Positions 16,390 through 23,059 of a stretch of DNA of 23,388 bases are shown piece after piece. The notes under the pieces are model-generated. The model was not told where the DNA came from, ran no database searches, and saw only the letters and a list, made by a program, of their open reading frames with translations. The position numbers and the translations under genes are program-made. This DNA is from Prorocentrum cordatum. Taxonomy: Eukaryota; Sar; Dinophyceae; Prorocentrales; Prorocentraceae. The DNA lies in the NCBI GenBank assembly GCA_963575745.1, contig CAUYUJ010015842.1, positions 286,030 to 309,417 on the forward strand, written 5' to 3'. Within the stretch, counting starts at the first letter, position 1. Each line of letters begins with the position of its first letter.

Positions 16390-16850
16390 TTCTGTAACGG
16401 CCCCACGTCCAGGAAGAAATCGAAGTCGGTTTCCTCGCTCTTCCTCCGCTGCTGCACTGCGGAGACGGCCTCCAGCGTGGCGCCCCTAATGCGCACCCAG
16501 GGCGGACGCAGAAAACCGGCCCCTGCAGCGGATCCTCCTCCTGCCCGGGTGCTGGTGGATCTTGCGTGGGCGCCTCGATCTCGTGGGCGCTCGGGGCGGC
16601 TGGGCGAGCAGCGGGCCCGAGATCGCGCTCGGGTTGGAGGCCCCGGATCCCCATCTCGCGCTTCACGGTGACGAGCACGGCCAGGTCGCCCTCGATGATG
16701 GCCTGTTGCTCGCGGTTGGGGCCCCCCCGGGGCCGGAGTGACCCCCTCGCTCATGCTGCGAATGTCCGAGGCCAGCATGGCCCTGGCTCGCGCTCGTGCC
16801 GCTGGGATGCCAAGCTTGCCACTCGTGACCTGTTGTGGCTTTCCGTGGCG
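16390..16850 (-). pseudogene. minus-strand coding fragment with a frame change at a G7 run
   Basis: One minus frame reads TSGKLGIPAARARARAMLAS then DIRSMSEGVTPAPGGP. At CCCCGGGGGGGCCCC (about 16721-16735) sense moves to another frame: NREQQAIIEGDLAVLVTVKR, EMGIRGLQPERDLGPAARP, SAHEIEAPTQDPPAPGQEED and PLQGPVFCVRPGC. Sense then returns to the first frame near 16480, continuing EAVSAVQQRRKSEETDFDFF. The first switch is best explained by a one-base indel in the G run (real or a sequencing error); the second may be an intron or another indel. Family unknown. It probably belongs with the fragments at 13.2-15.2 kb. Confidence 0.4.
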
Positions 16851-16952
16851 GGGGAGTGCGGGCGACGAGTGCGAGCGCAGCCCAGACACTGCCAGCATGT
16901 GTCAGGTGTGGAGGAGTGGAGGGTAGAGAGGGAGAGAGGAGGGGTGGTGGAG

Positions 16953-17030
16953 GCTCCTCCTCCTACTCCTCCTCCTACTCCTCCTCCTCCTCCCTCTCCT
17001 CCGCCTCCTCCTCCTACTCCTCCTCCTTTC
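16953..17030 (+). repeat. (CTC)n microsatellite, interrupted by ACTCCT
   Basis: CTC triplets with regular ACT interruptions every 9-15 bp, and one CTCCGC. Confidence 0.85.
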
Positions 17031-17473
17031 ATGCTCCTCATGCTGATGCCGTCCCTCCTCATCTCGTTGTCTTGATGGTCCTTCTGCCCCCGATCCTTCG
17101 CGCAAATAGTACATCGGCAATGGATGCCGATGTGGCGATCTCGATCTGACGCTCTGGTCATTGGTCCCTGCCACCGCGCGGATCGTTGAAACTGCAATGA
17201 TCGCGGCTGTCCCACAACGAGGATCGTAGTATCTCCTTGCGGCCTTCCGGAATGGTCGTTTACCCGATATCTTAAAATCGCGACAACCGTTGACTGCAAT
17301 CGCGGCTTGACGATCATCGCGGCTTCCCGATAAAAGGCGATCGCGGCTCTTCCGATGTCGGCCGCTACCTGGCCACCAGCCGCGTTCATCCTTGAACGCC
17401 AACGCTGCGGCCGCCACCGCGTCGGCACGAGACGAAACATAGCCGTACTCACCCTGCAGTGACCACCACCCGC
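17031..17473. other. no gene; ATCGCGGCT motif repeated
   Basis: Between 17190 and 17350, ATCGCGGCT or ATCGCGAC occurs about seven times at irregular spacing, with ATCGTAGTATC and CCCGATA-type spacers. It recalls the TCGCGA-rich family at 5.4 and 22.7 kb but does not align with it. No frame is convincing. Confidence 0.5.
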
Positions 17474-17628
17474 TCTCCTCCTCCTCCTCCTCCTCCTCCT
17501 CCTCCGCCTCCTCCTCCTCCTCCTCCTCCTCCTCCTCCTCCTCCTCCTCCTCCTCCCCTTCCCCTTCCCCCCTCCTGCTCCTCCTGCTCCTCCTCCTCCT
17601 CCTCCTCCTCCTCCTCCTCCTCCTCCTT
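17474..17628 (+). repeat. (CTC)n array, left arm
   Basis: About 50 CTC triplets with a CCTTCCCCTTCCCC interruption near 17566. It directly abuts the inverted-repeat element that follows. The matching (GAG)n array lies on the other side of that element. Confidence 0.95.
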
Positions 17629-17915
17629 GGTCGGGCGAAGTGATCTGAGCGTTCCACTGCGCCTGGCCCGGCCCATCCTAGGCCCAGGGGCAGTGCTCTG
17701 CCCCCCTGGTGACTTGGCCAGTGCGGCTTCGCGAGGCTCACTGGCGTACCCATCCAGCCGGTTTTGCGGGGGGCGATGCCGTTCGCATGTGGGGGGGGGG
17801 GGGCGGGGCGGAGCCCTGGGCCCTCTTCGCCGCTCAAGGGCCCGCTCCAGGGCCCAGGATGGGCCTGGCCAGGCACAGTGGATATGCACAGATCACATCG
17901 CCCGACCACGGAGGA
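17629..17915. mobile_element. inverted-repeat element of the introner-like family
   Basis: Left end GGTCGGGCGAAGTGATCTGA, then CCACTGCGCCTGGCCCGGCC and CATCCTAGGCCC. The right end reverse-complemented reads GGTCGGGCGATGTGATCTGT, then CCACTGTGCCTGGCCAGGCC and CATCCTGGGCCC. Arms of about 60 bp match at roughly 80 percent by eye. The same end sequence forms the donor half of the 181-bp intron at 3293-3473. There is no coding capacity. The element separates CTC and GAG arrays. Confidence 0.8.
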
Positions 17916-18160
17916 GGAGGAGGAGGGGGAAGGGGAGGAGGAGGAGGAGGAGGAGGAGGAGGAGGAGGAGGAGAGGAGGAGGAGGGAGGGGATGAGGAGG
18001 AGGAGGAGAAGGAGAAGGAGGGGGAAGGGGAGAAGGAGGAAGAGGAGGAGGAGGGGGAGATGACGGGGGATGAGGAGGGATGAGGAGAGGTTGGAGAGAG
18101 GAGGAGGAGGAGGGAGGAGGTGAGAGGAGGAGAGGAGAGAGGAGGAGGAGGAGGAGGACC
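17916..18160 (+). repeat. (GAG)n array, right arm
   Basis: GAG/AGG triplets with AAG, GGG and ATG interruptions, on the opposite strand sense to the array at 17474-17628. The arrays and the element between them are therefore one large imperfect palindrome of nearly 700 bp. Confidence 0.95.
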
Positions 18161-18312
18161 GCATCCGACGAAGGCCAACCGCACTTCGGGCCGCCCTCTG
18201 CGCCTCTCGTACCACTTCCGCCAGGCGGGCTCCAGCAGGCCCGCGGGCGCGGGCGCGGGCCCGCTGGGGGCCGGCGGGTCCTGCGGCGAGGGACGAGCAG
18301 CAGGTAGGAGGA

Positions 18313-18425
18313 CCAGGAGGAGGAGGATGAAGGAGGATGAGGAGGGAGGAGGAGGGGTTGGAGGAGGAGGAGGAGGAGAAGGAGGAGGAGGAGGCGGCGG
18401 AGGAAGAGGAGGAGGAGGGTTGGAG
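18313..18425 (+). repeat. (AGG)n array, interrupted
   Basis: AGG triplets with GATGA, GTT and GCGGC interruptions. The 150 bp before it (18161-18312) is very GC-rich and unassigned. Confidence 0.9.
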
Positions 18426-18825
18426 AAGTTGGAGGAGGGGTGGGCTCCTGGCAGCTTTGGGGGCCTTCCTGAGAGCGAGGGAGATCGTGCTCGTTCCAGC
18501 GAGGCCGACGAGAGGATGCTGCTGGTAGGTTCCGGCAGATCTGCCCGCACGGAGAGCGAACTCCGCCACATCTCGGAAGGTCTGTGCTTGCACGGAACAC
18601 GGATGGGGGGGGCCTCCGCCGTGACAAGCACGGCTGCAGGGCGCTCACAGGCCCCGAGGCCCACTTCACCACAAGAAGGCGAACGATTTGTTAACACCAT
18701 TTCTGTGCATCAGGCGGCAGAGCATATCAATTTGTGGTGAGGTGCGCCAAGTAGTTCTTGGCGCTGCAATTTCAGCAGTGTTTGTGGCCGCACATGCCTG
18801 CCAGGAAAAGGATACCAGGAAGGAT
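18426..18825 (+). other. open plus-strand frame, unassigned
   Basis: The plus frame GWAPGSFGGLPESEGDRARS, SSEADERMLLVGSGRSARTE, SELRHISEGLCLHGTRMGGA and QEGERFVNTISVHQAAEHIN ends at a TGA near 18738. Composition is protein-like, but the opposite strand is open too and no motif is recognised. Confidence 0.25.
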
Positions 18826-18929
18826 AAGGGCCTGGCGAGGCCCGAACGGAAATCTGGACCTCACGCAAGTCGGGGTCGATTGCTTGCCTTTTCTGTCCAG
18901 AGCTGTGTGAAAAAAGGCGGAGGTCGGCG
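18826..18929 (+). repeat. 100-bp dispersed repeat, copy 2
   Basis: Matches 8353-8453 through CTGGCGAGGCCCGAA, ACCTCACGCA, GCTTGC, CTTTTCTG and TGTGTGAAAAAAGGCGGAGG. Confidence 0.65.
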
Positions 18930-19029
18930 GGGTCTGAGGAGATACAGCCACGTTCCAGGGTAGACCCGAGATGGCAAGGCTAACTCCAGCTAGAGTGGAA
19001 CTGCACGGCGCCAGTGAGAACTTCGTGGA

Positions 19030-19420
19030 CGTGTGGCGTGAGGAGGAGCTCGATTTCCACTGGAGTTGCATTTCGGCTTGTACGTCGATGTGCATTTCGA
19101 GTTGCATTCAGCCTTTCGACTTGCAAGTTGATTCGCATTTAGAACTGCATCTCCAACGGAGCAATCCACGGGACAGTCCACGGGACAACTCAGGGGTCGA
19201 CCCAAGAGACGATCACGGGGACACCCCTGGAACAACCCTCGGGACAACCCGCGGGACAACCTAGCGGACAACGCAGGGAACAACCATAGGAATACAACAA
19301 ACGGGGAAAACCCACGAAATAACACACGGGACAAACCACTGGACAACCAAATGACCGACAACCAAGGGACATTCACAGGGCCCACAGGAGCACCGCAGGA
19401 CAAACACGAGGAGCCATCGC
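19030..19420 (+). repeat. two adjoining degenerate arrays (TTGCATTTCG and CGGGACAAC)
   Basis: From about 19060 to 19160, TTGCATTTCG- or TTGCA-GTTG-like units recur every 12-18 bp. From 19160 to 19420 the unit changes to CACGGGACAAC or variants (GGACAACC, GGGACAGTCC), again degenerate and strand-biased. No frame is convincing. Confidence 0.7.
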
Positions 19421-19578
19421 GCGACGGGGGCACGACGTTGTGATTGTTGCTCGACTTGGCCACCGCTCTGGCGCTTTTTTCTCCTCGCCCACACGTGTGA
19501 CGCGGACCGAAACACAAACCGACTCCTTGGTTGGGGTCACTTCTCTCTCACCCCGAAGCGTCCGATAGTAGTACTTAC

Positions 19579-19875
19579 TTGAGCTCCAGTTCGGGTGTTG
19601 CCACGTGGTCCTGGCCCAGCGTAACCCCAGGATGTGCCGAAAGGCTTGGGTTGATTAGCGATAAAAGCACCCACATCTTTGGGGGAGTGGGCATAAGTTA
19701 GGAAGGCCGCAGACATTGAGGGTATGGGGTCTTTTCTGCAGAAAACGAAAACCAAGCCGCTTAGGATGATCATCCCCACTGCAAACACGGGGGCGAAGTG
19801 AGGCCACGTCTTCACTGTGTCATCAGGGTCAGGTGGTTCTTCGTTCTCGATGATGGGTGGCCTCCAGGGATTCCC
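19579..19875 (-). CDS. exon of an unidentified single-span membrane protein
   Basis: The minus frame reads PPIIENEEPPDPDDTVKTWP, then HFAPVFAVGMIILSGLVFVF (a hydrophobic span), then CRKDPIPSMSAAFLTYAHSP, KDVGAFIANQPKPFGTSWGY and AGPGPRGNTRTGAQ. It is followed exactly by GTAAGT (19578-19573), a consensus splice donor, after which the frame stops within 15 codons. It is open upstream to a TGA at 19878-19876. Candidate acceptors are CATGAG near 19873 and CTGGAG near 19860. An acidic lead, one membrane span and a polar tail fit a small membrane protein. No family is recognised and no partner exon was found. Confidence 0.45.
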
Positions 19876-19948
19876 TCATGAGGCCCAAGGTGCCCCAGGG
19901 GCTCCACAATGAAGTGACAGGCGTGGGCTATACCTTGGGTCCACGCGC

Positions 19949-20155
19949 ACCGTTCGGGGGCGCGCAAACATGGATTAGCGATCCATGGATTTGGCGCGCG
20001 GTCGCCAAATCCATCCATGTCTCGGGGGAGGCGCCCTCCCCAAAATACGGCCGGTGCCGCCTCGTTCGGCGGCGGCAATCCGCGATGTCCCATGGAAGCG
20101 GGGGCCGTCGCTGATCCACGCCCCCTTGATCCGTGTTTGCGATCGCCCGAACCGT
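19949..20155. mobile_element. inverted-repeat element, CGCAAACATGGAT ends
   Basis: Left end ACCGTTCGGGGGCGCGCAAA then CATGGATTA; the right end reverse-complemented reads ACGGTTCGGGCGATCGCAAA then CACGGATCA, about 80 percent match over 29 bp. Inside, ATGGATTTGGCG and CGCCAAATCCAT (19985-20014) form a perfect 12-bp stem with a 6-base loop. The region overlaps an open minus frame, which is therefore not trusted. Confidence 0.65.
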
Positions 20156-20209
20156 GAGGCACGCCCGACCAACTCCCGCCACGTCCCCCGCGGGAGCGTC
20201 GGGGCGAGG

Positions 20210-20213
<4 letters not shown>

Positions 20214-20245
<32 letters not shown>

Positions 20246-20312
20246 GCAGCAGCAGCAGCAGCAGTAGCAGCAGCAGCAGCGGCAGCAGCAGCAGCAGCAG
20301 CAGCGGCAGCGA
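20214..20312 (+). repeat. (CAG)n microsatellite
   Basis: About 33 CAG/GCA triplets with single CGG and TAG interruptions, the only long CAG array in the window. Confidence 0.95.
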
Positions 20313-20506
20313 CGGCCAGCATGTGAGCATCGGCGGGGCGAGGCTGCGCGGTCTTGCCGCCGCTGCTCCCTGCGGCGGCGAGCCCCGGGGGGGGGGGGAG
20401 GCGAGGAGGGGGCGGTCCGCCCCAGAAGGCTCCGAGGGCCTCGGGCCTTGCGATGCAGCCTTCTCGGCCTTCCCTGGGACGCAGCGACGCACACTAGCAC
20501 TATACT

Positions 20507-20668
20507 GAAGGGGCCCCAGGACACACAAACAAATACACACAAATGAAATGATTCCCCACATTTCCCCATATTTTCTGGGGTTTTGTCTTCCCGCCCAATT
20601 CCTATATTTTCCCATATTTTCCAAGGGATCGACGATTAATTGTGTCTGTGTGTTTTTTCTCCTCCTGA
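20507..20668 (+). mobile_element. AT-rich 160-bp dispersed repeat, copy 1
   Basis: Starts AAGGGGCCCCAGGACACACA, runs through AATACACACAAATGAAAT and CCCATATTTTCC blocks, and ends GGGATCGACGATTAATTGTG then TCTGTGTGTTTTTTCTCCTCC. Copy 2 (22889-23048) aligns end to end. It is much AT-richer than its surroundings. Both copies are flanked by TGA on each side. Confidence 0.8.
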
Positions 20669-20671
20669 TAT

Positions 20672-20850
20672 ACGCCCTCCCTGGAGGCGCGCGCCCGACC
20701 CGAACATCTAGTAGACCGATCTTGAACCATAGCGTGTCCCGAGCGGTTTGGCCAGAAAACGCCCGCCACGACGCATAGACTGTAAGATTTCTTGGTGCGC
20801 GCGTCGCCCTCTGGGGGGGGGGGCGCCACACATAGCATTACAATGTTGGG
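20672..20850 (+). mobile_element. dispersed repeat (fullest copy) related to 10.97 and 9.35 kb
   Basis: Begins CCTCCCTGGAGGCGCGCGCC, includes CGAGCGGTTTGGCCAGAAAA and CGCCCGCCACGACGCATAGA, and ends GGTGCGCGCGTCGCCCTCTG followed by a G run. GGCGCGCGCCCGA at the left and TGCGCGCGTCGCC at the right are loosely inverted. Its left end matches the fragment at 9353-9400 and its right two thirds match 10965-11130. Confidence 0.7.
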
Positions 20851-20877
20851 GTGACGCAGACTCCCCAAAGACACAGA

Positions 20878-20965
20878 AAGCTTCTCAGAAGGCCGGGGGG
20901 CCTCTGAGAAGTTCCCGGGGGGCCTCTCAGAAGGCTGGGGGGCCTCTGAGAAGGTCTGCTCCTTC
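20878..20965 (+). repeat. short tandem GGGGGGCCTCTGAGAAGG repeat
   Basis: Three units of about 20-22 bp around GGGGGGCCTCT(G/C)AGAAG, bounded by CTTCTCAGAAG and CTTCTC so that parts are self-complementary. Confidence 0.8.
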
Positions 20966-21116
20966 TCACTTTCCCCCAGGGCGCGCTGCCGATGCTTCCC
21001 CCCCTTCCGAAGACACACTTTTCTTCGACGAGGGCACCCGGGGATCTCTATCTGGCGGATTCCGGAAACCCTGAGAACAAAAATGCTGTCATCTCTTGGG
21101 GGGAGGCATTTTTCAA

Positions 21117-21165
21117 TTCCGCCACCTTCCGCCACCCTTCCGCCGGCTTCCGCCCGCGGAGGCGG
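21117..21165 (+). repeat. CTTCCGCC repeat, member of the 7.36-kb family
   Basis: TTCCGCCACCTTCCGCCACC then CTTCCGCCGGCTTCCGCCCG then CGGAGGC, matching 7359-7402. Confidence 0.7.
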
Positions 21166-21386
21166 CCTTGTTTTACTTTCGCCGCAAGCAAACGCGGCCG
21201 TCACGATCTTTTCGTTGCGCCCATAGCTGAGGGCCCCCCAGCCGCCCTGACGGAGAAAACAGGAGAGAAAAGGGCGGATGATTGTGGGCAAAATTTGTTG
21301 TCATATCTCCTGCGTCGTGTTCCGGTATCACTCTGGAGCGGATATGGATCATAATCTGCCCCTTGAGGCTAAGTTCTGCAGCAGTG

Positions 21387-21449
21387 GCGCAGTGGATATA
21401 CATACGACTCTGTCCCTAGAGGCCAGATTCGTATCCCTCTCCACTGCGC
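21387..21449. repeat. 63-bp inverted repeat GCGCAGTGGA
   Basis: GCGCAGTGGATATACATACG then ACTCTG pairs with CAGATTCGTATCCCTCTCCA then CTGCGC. The CCACTGCGCCTGG end resembles the arms of the introner-like family at 17.63 kb, and a second partner CGCAGTGGATATGGA lies at about 21489. Confidence 0.7.
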
Positions 21450-21547
21450 CTGGGCCCTTGGGCGCCCCTTCCCACAAAGTCCAAAAGACGCAGTGGATAT
21501 GGACATGGATCGCAGTATTGCCTGCAGTGGTGAGCGGGTACATCAAG

Positions 21548-21907
21548 GCCAAAAGGCACACGAATACATACACACACATCCCGGGATTCTCAACATTCTC
21601 CCAGATGTGCTGGACTTTCTTATTCCGCACCACTTCCGATATTGACTCATCTTTTCCTGGAATGGTGGGCTTGTTTCCCACCGCCACCACCATAAGCAGG
21701 AGGTGGAGGGGGTCATCCTCGTCTTCCTCCTCCTCATCTTCCTCCTCCTCCTCCTCCTCCTCCTAGTCCTCCTCCTCCTCCTCCTCCTCCTCCTCCTCCT
21801 CCTCCACCTCCCCTCCTACCCTCCAACTTATGGTGATGGTGGTGGGAAACAGGCCCATCATGGAAGTCGACGACTCATTGTGCCTGTGTGTTTTTCTTGG
21901 GGCCCTC
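21548..21907 (+). mobile_element. diverged AT-rich 160-bp repeat, copy 3, split by an insertion
   Basis: Left part: AAGGCACACGAATACATACA then CACACAT and CATTCTCCCAGATGT, resembling the first half of copies 1 and 2. Right part: GTCGACGACTCATTGTGCCT then GTGTGTTTTTCTTGGGG, matching GATCGACGATTAATTGTGTC then TGTGTGTTTTTTC. The two parts are separated by the element at 21663-21860. Confidence 0.6.
21663..21860. mobile_element. microsatellite-carrying inverted-repeat element, copy 2
   Basis: Left end TGGTGGGCTTGTTTCCCACC; the right end reverse-complemented reads TGATGGGCCTGTTTCCCACC, with similarity continuing into CACCATAAG...GGAGG for about 40 bp. CTC triplets fill 21717-21820. It is flanked by a perfect 5-bp direct repeat TGGAA (21658-21662 and 21861-21865). 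No coding capacity. Confidence 0.88.
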
Positions 21908-22104
21908 CCGAGCCGAGCGAGGAGACAAGGAAACGGCAGCGGCGGCGGCGGCGAGGGGAACCACTGGATAAGGAACCCAGGGTCTGGAAGCCCGCGGAAC
22001 TCCAGTCGTGGAGTGGCCGTGGGTATCACCGCCGCCCTCATTGGATAAGGAATCCTCCAGGGTCTGGCGCCTCCTGGGACTATTCCTGAACAAACGCCTC
22101 CACC
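21908..22104. other. no gene recognised
   Basis: GC-rich, with two imperfect copies of TGGATAAGGAA(C/T)CC...AGGGTCTGG (about 21964 and 22042). No motif in any frame. Confidence 0.5.
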
Positions 22105-22213
22105 ATACCAGACCACCCCAACCCAACCCAAAGAACCCAACCCACCCCAATCCAGAAGCGCAGGGCAAGTTGAAGCCTTCGGGTTGGGTTGGGGTGGTTT
22201 GGTGGGTGGTGAC
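22105..22213. mobile_element. CCAACCC-ended inverted-repeat element, copy 3 (short)
   Basis: Left arm ACCAGACCACCCCAACCCAA then CCCAAAG; right arm CCTTCGGGTTGGGTTGGGGT then GGTTTGGTGGGTGGTGA. At about 109 bp it lacks most of the centre of copies 1 and 2, keeping only a GGGCAAGT-like part next to the right arm. Confidence 0.8.
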
Positions 22214-22688
22214 TGCTCCCACCGACCCAGCCTCCAGCTCCAGCTTCTGTACACCCCCTCCGCTGTCGGCTCCGCCCCTGCCGCCGGGGTGGCTCTCCTC
22301 TCGTCCGCTCTTTCGTTCTGTCTTCTGCCGCTTCGTGCAGTTTCGGTTTGTCCTCTGGCTCCCCCCCTCCGCTCCGGGAAACCAGCAACACTGCAAACAA
22401 AAACTCAGGAGCCGTTTTCCTCAGGACCCCACCCCTTCAAGCGACAGGTTGTTCTTTGTGCCGTCTGTGTGTTCTGTCGGTCAACGTTGTCGCGCACCCT
22501 GTAGCGCAGGTTGCCAGCTCGGCCATGCCCCCCGCCCCGCACCTCGGCCAGCTCCTGGCCGCCGCACCTCGGACATCCCCCCGGCCCCGCACCTCGGCCA
22601 TCCTCCGAGCCGCTGCGACGTCTCGTCCCACATCGGCCCTCAAATTGCCTCGCCCAAACTGCCACGGCCCCCATGCTCCCAGATCATA
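22214..22688. other. no gene; CCGCACCTCGG repeated
   Basis: CCCCGCACCTCGGCCA occurs near 22536 and 22590, with a related CCGCACCTCGGACA between them. Frames through it are Pro/Arg-rich with no motif. Confidence 0.5.
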
Positions 22689-22689
22689 A

Positions 22690-22868
22690 GATACCGATCT
22701 CCTTCGGTAACGACCGATCGGCACTCCAAATCGGTCGCGACCGATCGCGAATCGGTCGCGACCGGTCGCCATCGATCGCGGCCGATCGGTCGCGACCGCT
22801 TTTGAAGCAAATCGTCGCGACCGATGCCGAGAGCCGAAGCGACATCGGCAGCGACCGGTCGCGACCGG
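22690..22868. repeat. TCGCGA-rich repeat family, copy 2
   Basis: At least six TCGCGACCG-type palindromes. It aligns with 5410-5552 through GATACCGATC, GCACTCCAAATCGGTCGCGA, CGCTTTTGAAGCAAATCG and GCGACCGAT. It carries about 40 bp of extra palindrome units compared with copy 1. Confidence 0.8.
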
Positions 22869-22888
22869 ATCCTCCCGGCAGCAGATGT

Positions 22889-23048
22889 GAAGGGGCCCTG
22901 AGACACACAAATAAATACACACAAATAAAAAGGTCCCCCATATTTTCCCATATGTTCTGAGTTTTTGTCCTCCCCCCCAATTCCCATATTTTCCTATATT
23001 TTCTTTGGGATCGACGATAAATTGTGTCTGTGTTTTTTCCCCTCCTGA
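22889..23048 (+). mobile_element. AT-rich 160-bp dispersed repeat, copy 2
   Basis: Starts AAGGGGCCCTGAGACACACA, includes AATACACACAAATAAAAAGG and CCCATATTTTCC blocks, and ends GGGATCGACGATAAATTGTG then TCTGTGTTTTTTCCCCTCC. It aligns throughout with 20507-20668. It directly follows the TCGCGA-rich repeat. Confidence 0.8.
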
Positions 23049-23059
23049 AGATGATCAGG

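Noticed and set aside
16902-18593. 563-residue minus-strand open frame
   Set aside because: Nearly all of it is Ser, Pro, Glu or Leu runs from CTC/GAG arrays plus the translation of an inverted-repeat element. No motif; long frames are expected through stop-free triplet repeats.
19812-20831. 339-residue minus-strand open frame
   Set aside because: It spans the CAG array (poly-Leu), an AT-rich dispersed repeat and an inverted-repeat element. Its end overlaps the better supported membrane exon in another frame.
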